Positions 6,762 to 9,502 of a DNA stretch of 9,502 nt are shown piece after piece; position 1 is the stretch's first letter; each line of letters starts with the position of its first letter. A program made the translations under genes and the position numbers. The DNA is from Lachnospiraceae bacterium (GTDB taxonomy: Bacteria; Bacillota; Clostridia; Lachnospirales; Lachnospiraceae), in the NCBI GenBank assembly GCA_900764225.1, contig CAAFNG010000412.1:1-9502 (forward strand), read 5' to 3'. Under the pieces are notes generated by a model. The model was not told the origin of the DNA, made no database searches, and worked only from the letters and a program-made list of their open reading frames with translations.

Positions 6762-7348
6762 AACAAAAGCTTGGACTGGTTATGCTGGCAGCGGGGAACA
6801 GCAGACGTTTTGGGAGTAATAAGCTTCTGGCTTTGATCGAGGGGGAGCCGATGTATTGTCATATTCTTGGAGAGCTTATGCAGGTAAAGGAAACTCTGGA
6901 ACGACAGGGGCTGGACTGCGGAATTACGGTGGTTACGCAATATGATGAGATTGCAGAAGCTGCCGGGGAAATCGGAGCAAGGGTGCTTTATAATCTGCAT
7001 CCGGATGAGGGGATTTCTTCTTCTCTGAAGATTGGCCTGAAGGCGAACCGGGATGCCGAAGCCTGTCTGTTTACAGTTTCCGATCAGCCCTGGCTTCGAA
7101 GTGAGACGATTTTTACGCTGATCCGGTGCTTTTTGGAGGAAAAGAAAGGGATTGCCTGTGTGGAGCATAATGGGAAAACGGGGAATCCATGTGTTTTTTC
7201 AAAGAGATATTATGGGGAGTTGCTGGAGCTTGACGGAGATGTTGGGGGAAAGCGGGTGATTACGCGACACAGAGAAGATACGGCAGTTATTGAGGTGATT
7301 GACGGGAGAGAGCTGGTAGATGTGGATGTGAGAGGATGTGGTATGTAG
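6758..7348 (+). CDS. MocA/YgfJ-like molybdenum cofactor nucleotidyltransferase
   Basis: A 196-residue nucleotidyltransferase of the MobA/MocA fold. The N-terminal L-A-A-G-N-S-R-R-F-G-S-N-K-L-L at 10-24 is the nucleotide-binding signature. S-D-Q-P-W at 108-112 supplies the metal-binding Asp109. G-N-P-C-V-F at 142-147 and G-D-V-G-G-K-R-V at 160-167 match the C-terminal MocA/YgfJ pattern. MocA attaches CMP to molybdopterin cofactor; the YgfJ-type branch next to yqeB and yqeC is linked with selenium-dependent hydroxylase maturation. The exact nucleotide used cannot be told here. The ATG at 6758 overlaps the yqeC stop by 4 bp and has GGAG at 6744-6747. It is the last gene of the plus-strand run. 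No hydroxylase gene follows, since the next genes are on the opposite strand. Confidence 0.88.
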   Translation: MKQKLGLVMLAAGNSRRFGSNKLLALIEGEPMYCHILGELMQVKETLERQGLDCGITVVTQYDEIAEAAGEIGARVLYNLHPDEGISSSLKIGLKANRDAEACLFTVSDQPWLRSETIFTLIRCFLEEKKGIACVEHNGKTGNPCVFSKRYYGELLELDGDVGGKRVITRHREDTAVIEVIDGRELVDVDVRGCGM

Positions 7349-7416
7349 CAGACGGACGCCGGTGAGTGGGTGTCTGGTGGTCATGGGCTTCGTCGGGGGC
7401 TGGGGTCTAAGACACC

Positions 7417-7505
7417 GGAAATCTGCTAAAAACGTTTTCCAAATGCCCGAACTTGCGCCTGACGCCGCTCAGACAGCGGGCATTTGAAAAACAACGCAGA
7501 TTCCC
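7417..7505. repeat. Large interrupted inverted repeat / stem-loop
   Basis: The inner arms are GTTTTCCAAATGCCCG (7434-7449) and CGGGCATTTGAAAAAC (7477-7492), 16 bp with one mismatch around a 27-base loop. The outer arms GGAAATCTGC (7417-7426) and GCAGATTCCC (7496-7505) pair at 9 of 10 positions, with 7- and 3-base bulges between the two stems. Within the loop, CTGA and TCAG (7459-7472) can form a small nested hairpin. Read on the minus strand, the stem is followed by GTTTTTAG, so it might help end leftward transcription. The loop and interrupted stem are larger than a simple terminator, so a structured RNA or a dispersed palindromic element is also possible. Confidence 0.7.
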
Positions 7506-7629
7506 GCCGCCTAAGAAGCGCACCCCTCCTGCAGAGTCATTCCCACCAGACATCCCCTCCCCGGCTGGCGTATGCAGAAAAAGTGAAATACCGCGTCCGC
7601 GACGCCGCTCCACCCAAAACGCAACAACA

Positions 7630-7655
7630 GCAGGGAACACAGGGCGGTTCCCTGC
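7630..7655 (-). terminator. Probable terminator of the BMC gene pair
   Basis: GCAGGGAAC (7630-7638) and GTTCCCTGC (7647-7655) make a perfect 9-bp stem with an 8-base loop. It lies 19 bp beyond the stop codon of the downstream BMC gene. On the minus strand the stem is followed by TGTTGTTGCGTTTT, a U-rich but interrupted tail, so a Rho-independent terminator is likely but not textbook. Confidence 0.55.
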
Positions 7656-7674
7656 GTACGTTCGTTATACCAAC

Positions 7675-7965
7675 CTACATAAAATGATTCCTAGCAGCTT
7701 CTTCCTCGGCCAACCGTATCGTCTCCCCGGACGGATTGGAAATCACTGCAGAAGCCACGATCTCACACGGTGGATTACCTTTCACGCTCTCAACAGCAGC
7801 AGTAACAGCAGAAACATCACCGGTCAGGAAAACAGTGGCATGTCCGCCACACTTGGTCTGCCATGTAAGAAAAGAAACATCAGAAGTCTTCAGCATCTGG
7901 TCGATCACAAGGATCGCATTGCTGCTTCCTATAACTTCAACTAATCCAAAAGCACCATAACTCAT
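7675..7965 (-). CDS. BMC-domain microcompartment shell protein (single domain, pore cysteine)
   Basis: A 96-residue single BMC domain, the size of the PduA/EutM-type hexamer subunit. It starts Y-G-A-F-G-L-V-E-V, matching the first strand of BMC-H proteins. Lys26 in D-Q-M-L-K-T-S-D-V lies at the position of the conserved hexamer-edge lysine (Lys26 of PduA). The pore-loop position reads T-K-C-G-G-H (37-42), followed by the conserved G-D-V-S-A-V-x-A-A-V-E. The cysteine at residue 39 is unusual, since PduA has a Gly/Ser-rich pore there. The start is ATG 7965, with GAGG 8 bases upstream; a TTG two codons earlier is less likely. It lies 17 bp downstream of a second BMC gene on the same strand. No encapsulated enzyme is encoded next to it. 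Confidence 0.92.
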   Translation of the reverse strand: MSYGAFGLVEVIGSSNAILVIDQMLKTSDVSFLTWQTKCGGHATVFLTGDVSAVTAAVESVKGNPPCEIVASAVISNPSGETIRLAEEEAARNHFM

Positions 7966-7982
7966 AATCAAACCCTCGCTTC

Positions 7983-8282
7983 CTACTTGTTAATCGTCAT
8001 CTTCAGAGCGATCTCTGTATCCTCAGAAGGAGAAGCGATCACTGTGTGAGAAACGACTTTACCAAGAGGCTTAGCTGCTTCAAGCGCAACCTCCATCGCT
8101 GCATTGACATCGGAAACAGAGCCACGCATTTTCACGCAGGCACCGCTCTTGAGACGGTTACGCTCAACACTCTGAATCCTTACGTTTGCTGCTTTGGAAG
8201 CAGCATCAAGGGCAACAAAACAGGCTACCAGGTTGTCTAGTTCAAAGACACCTACAGCCATGCCGCTGTAATTATTATCCAT
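7983..8282 (-). CDS. BMC-domain microcompartment shell protein (single domain)
   Basis: A 99-residue single BMC domain. It opens with M-A-V-G-V-F-E-L (strand 1), has the hexamer-edge lysine at position 30 in L-D-A-A-S-K-A-A-N-V, then a pore-loop region N-R-L-K-S-G at 42-47. By alignment from memory to PduA's K-I-G-S-G, this is one residue longer and more basic. R-G-S-V-S-D-V-N-A-A-M-E and a closing V-I-A-S-P-S-E-D-T-E are standard BMC features. ATG 8282 is chosen because GGAGG sits 7 bases upstream on the minus strand; the frame stays open for 19 more codons but that part is not BMC-like. It is the first gene of the two-gene shell operon, downstream of a strong promoter at 8368-8396. It may form its own hexamer or mix with the partner protein. 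Confidence 0.92.
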   Translation of the reverse strand: MDNNYSGMAVGVFELDNLVACFVALDAASKAANVRIQSVERNRLKSGACVKMRGSVSDVNAAMEVALEAAKPLGKVVSHTVIASPSEDTEIALKMTINK

Positions 8283-8367
8283 AAGTATACCTCCATCCGG
8301 GGCTGATTCTCTACGATGTGGTTTCTTGACTGATTGCACGTGGAATCATTACCGTTTTTATGGTTTT

Positions 8368-8396
8368 ATTATAAACGATTTCTGTGTAAGTGACAA
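8368..8396 (-). promoter_or_regulatory. Sigma-70-type promoter of the BMC gene pair
   Basis: On the minus strand TTGTCA (8391-8396) and a consensus TATAAT (8368-8373) are separated by exactly 17 bases. Transcription should start near 8361, leaving a leader of about 79 bases before the first BMC gene. GATTTCTGT on the plus strand (8377-8385) lies within the spacer. Confidence 0.75.
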
Positions 8397-8425
8397 GGAA
8401 TAAATGGATTTACATTGATTTCTGT
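8377..8425. promoter_or_regulatory. Paired 9-bp direct repeats in divergent promoter spacers (possible operators)
   Basis: GATTTCTGT occurs at 8377-8385 and again at 8417-8425, with start-to-start spacing of 40 bp. The first copy lies in the -35/-10 spacer of the BMC promoter and the second in the spacer of the MATE promoter. This could be a binding site for one regulator acting on both, but chance cannot be ruled out for an AT-rich 9-mer. Confidence 0.35.
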
Positions 8426-8437
8426 TTATAGTATAGT
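8409..8437 (+). promoter_or_regulatory. Sigma-70-type promoter of the MATE transporter gene
   Basis: TTTACA (8409-8414) and TATAGT (8432-8437) are separated by 17 bases, each one mismatch from consensus. Transcription should start near 8444, giving a leader of about 35 bases. The -35 hexamer is only 12 bp from that of the leftward BMC promoter, so the two promoters are back to back. Confidence 0.65.
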
Positions 8438-8478
8438 AAAAGACAGGGGATTTTTTATAGAACAGAAGGTGTATAGTA

Positions 8479-9502
8479 ATGAAAACACATCAGACGGATT
8501 TTTCCACAGGAAATGTCTATCGGAATATTATGGAGGTTGCTGTGCCGATGATCATCGCACAGATCTTAAACCTTCTCTATAATGTCGTAGACCGGATCTA
8601 TATCGGACGGATCCCGGAAATTGGAGCAACCGCGCTGACTGGCGTAGGACTTTGTTTTCCTATCATAACTTTGATTACAGCATTTACGTATCTTTTCGGT
8701 AATGGAGGATCGCCGCTCTGTTCCATGGAGAGGGGAAGAGGTAACGAAGAAGAAGCAGAAATGCTCATGGGGAATACGTTTGTCATGCTGATTGGTGCAG
8801 GCGTGATCCTGACGGTCATCGGACTTGTTTTTTACCGGCCGATCCTGTATGCGTTTGGGGCCAGTGATGTGACATTTCCCTATGCGGCAAGCTACATAAA
8901 GATCTATCTTCTGGGAACACTGTTTGTAATGATAACCCTGGGAATGAATCCGTTTATCAACAGTCAGGGTTTCGGTAATACAGGAATGCTTACGATCCTG
9001 ATCGGAGCTGTTCTGAATATTATTCTGGATCCGCTGTTTATTTTCGTACTTGGCATGGGTGTGTGTGGGGCAGCAGTGGCTACTATTATTTCACAGTTTT
9101 GTTCGGCCATGTGGGTTCTGAACTTTCTTCGTGGAAAGAAGGCAGTGCTTAATTTAAAGAGAAGTGCAATGAAGATATCCTGGAAACGTGTCCGGGATAT
9201 TACAAGCCTGGGCATGTCCGGCTTTTTTATGGCCTTTACCAACAGTCTTGTGCAGGTCGTATGCAATGCCACGCTTCAGAACTGGGGCGGGGATATTTAT
9301 GTTGGCGTTATGACAGTTCTGAACTCGGTCAGGGATATTCTTACCATGCCGGTGCATGGGCTGGCCACGGGAGCGTCCCCGGTCATGAGCTTTAATTATG
9401 GAGAAAAAGCTTACGCCCGTGTAAAAAAAGCGATCAAATTCGTGACAATCGTCTGTGTGGTCTTTACTATGGCAGGCTGGGGAATCCTGAAGCTGATTTC
9501 GG
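8479..9502 (+). CDS. MATE family efflux transporter (3' partial)
   Basis: The first 341 residues of a multi-spanning protein; the frame is still open at the right edge, with roughly 100 residues missing from a usual length of about 450. It begins F-S-T-G-N-V-Y-R-N-I-M-E-V-A-V-P-M-I-I-A-Q, the typical opening of clostridial MATE proteins (NorM/MepA/DinF superfamily). G-M-N-P-F-I-N-S-Q-G-F-G-N-T and the following I-G-A-V-L-N-I-I-L-D-P-L-F-I-F are characteristic MATE blocks, and a second-half repeat starts near residue 232 with I-T-S-L-G-M-S-G-F. These transporters export drugs or metabolites by Na+ or H+ exchange; the substrate is unknown. ATG 8479 follows AGAAGG at 8464-8469. It has its own promoter and is divergent from the BMC genes. 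Confidence 0.93.
   Translation, partial: MKTHQTDFSTGNVYRNIMEVAVPMIIAQILNLLYNVVDRIYIGRIPEIGATALTGVGLCFPIITLITAFTYLFGNGGSPLCSMERGRGNEEEAEMLMGNTFVMLIGAGVILTVIGLVFYRPILYAFGASDVTFPYAASYIKIYLLGTLFVMITLGMNPFINSQGFGNTGMLTILIGAVLNIILDPLFIFVLGMGVCGAAVATIISQFCSAMWVLNFLRGKKAVLNLKRSAMKISWKRVRDITSLGMSGFFMAFTNSLVQVVCNATLQNWGGDIYVGVMTVLNSVRDILTMPVHGLATGASPVMSFNYGEKAYARVKKAIKFVTIVCVVFTMAGWGILKLIS

Larger units (their letters stand above)
7349..7674. other. Gene-poor intergenic region between convergent transcripts
   Basis: These 326 bases separate the end of the mocA-like gene from the end of the BMC operon. No frame here looks like a protein: the open frames on both strands lack a good ribosome site and give low-complexity Arg/Pro/Ser-rich products. 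The first 60 bases are G-rich on the plus strand, and roughly 7500-7625 are C-rich. The region holds a 7-bp pairing (GGTGTCT at 7369-7375 with AGACACC at 7410-7416), the large inverted repeat at 7417-7505, a 10-bp direct repeat GACGCCGCTC at 7461-7470 and 7601-7610, and a compact hairpin at 7630-7655. Confidence 0.75.

Noticed and set aside
6398..7168. A 256-codon minus-strand open frame across yqeC and the mocA-like gene
   Set aside because: It spans two well-supported sense genes with 4-bp coupling and shows no protein-like motif.
7407..7640. A 77-codon minus-strand open frame in the intergenic region
   Set aside because: It runs through the large inverted repeat, is Arg/Gly-rich with no recognised motif, and would sit downstream of the likely BMC terminator. 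A tiny gene cannot be fully excluded.
7453..7944. A 163-codon plus-strand open frame from the intergenic region into the BMC gene
   Set aside because: Much of it is the antisense of a clear BMC shell gene, and the rest is low-complexity Pro/Arg/Ser sequence with no good ribosome site.
8283..8361. Possible riboswitch or attenuator in the BMC leader
   Set aside because: Only a 5-bp pairing (TGATT with AATCA on the minus strand) is visible; no known riboswitch core or leader peptide could be recognised in about 79 bases.
1..9502. CRISPR arrays, tRNA or rRNA genes, insertion sequences, phage genes
   Set aside because: No regularly spaced repeats, cloverleaf-like sequence, transposase motifs or phage proteins were seen on either strand.

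Overview
The window looks like a chromosomal piece of an anaerobic Firmicute, most likely a Lachnospiraceae-type gut clostridium. The evidence is strong AGGAGG-type ribosome binding sites, tight head-to-tail genes with 4-bp overlaps, a DUF975 membrane protein, a YqeB/YqeC/MocA maturation trio, and bacterial microcompartment (BMC) shell genes. This placement is an inference from gene content, not from a database match.

Bases 1-7348 carry eleven plus-strand genes packed end to end, with a largest gap of 29 bp, so they are probably co-transcribed. They fall into modules. (a) A GT2 glycosyltransferase (5' end outside the window) and a GtrA-like flippase, a lipid-linked sugar transfer pair. (b) The cobalamin nucleotide-loop module: cobT, cobU, cobS, a short second CobU-like gene, and a CobC-like phosphatase. 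Together they could convert adenosylcobinamide plus a lower-ligand base to adenosylcobalamin. (c) A DUF975 membrane protein of unknown function. (d) yqeB, yqeC and a mocA/ygfJ-like nucleotidyltransferase, the accessory set associated with selenium-dependent molybdenum hydroxylases; no hydroxylase is in view. No promoter or cobalamin riboswitch is visible ahead of cobT, so control probably comes from upstream of the window.

Bases 7349-7674 have no convincing gene. They hold a large interrupted inverted repeat (7417-7505) and a compact 9-bp-stem hairpin (7630-7655). The hairpin sits where transcripts of the minus-strand BMC genes should end.

Bases 7675-8282 encode two single-domain BMC shell proteins on the minus strand, as an apparently self-contained two-gene operon with its own strong promoter (TTGTCA, 17 bp, TATAAT). 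No enzyme or other shell component accompanies them. Back to back with that promoter lies another (TTTACA, 17 bp, TATAGT) that drives a plus-strand MATE-family transporter running off the right edge. A 9-bp direct repeat occurs once inside the spacer of each promoter, which hints at shared control.

The most interesting points are the complementary pair of partly degenerate CobU-like proteins, the orphan two-protein BMC shell cassette (one member with a cysteine in its predicted pore loop), the repeat-bearing divergent promoters, and the large hairpin in the intergenic region.
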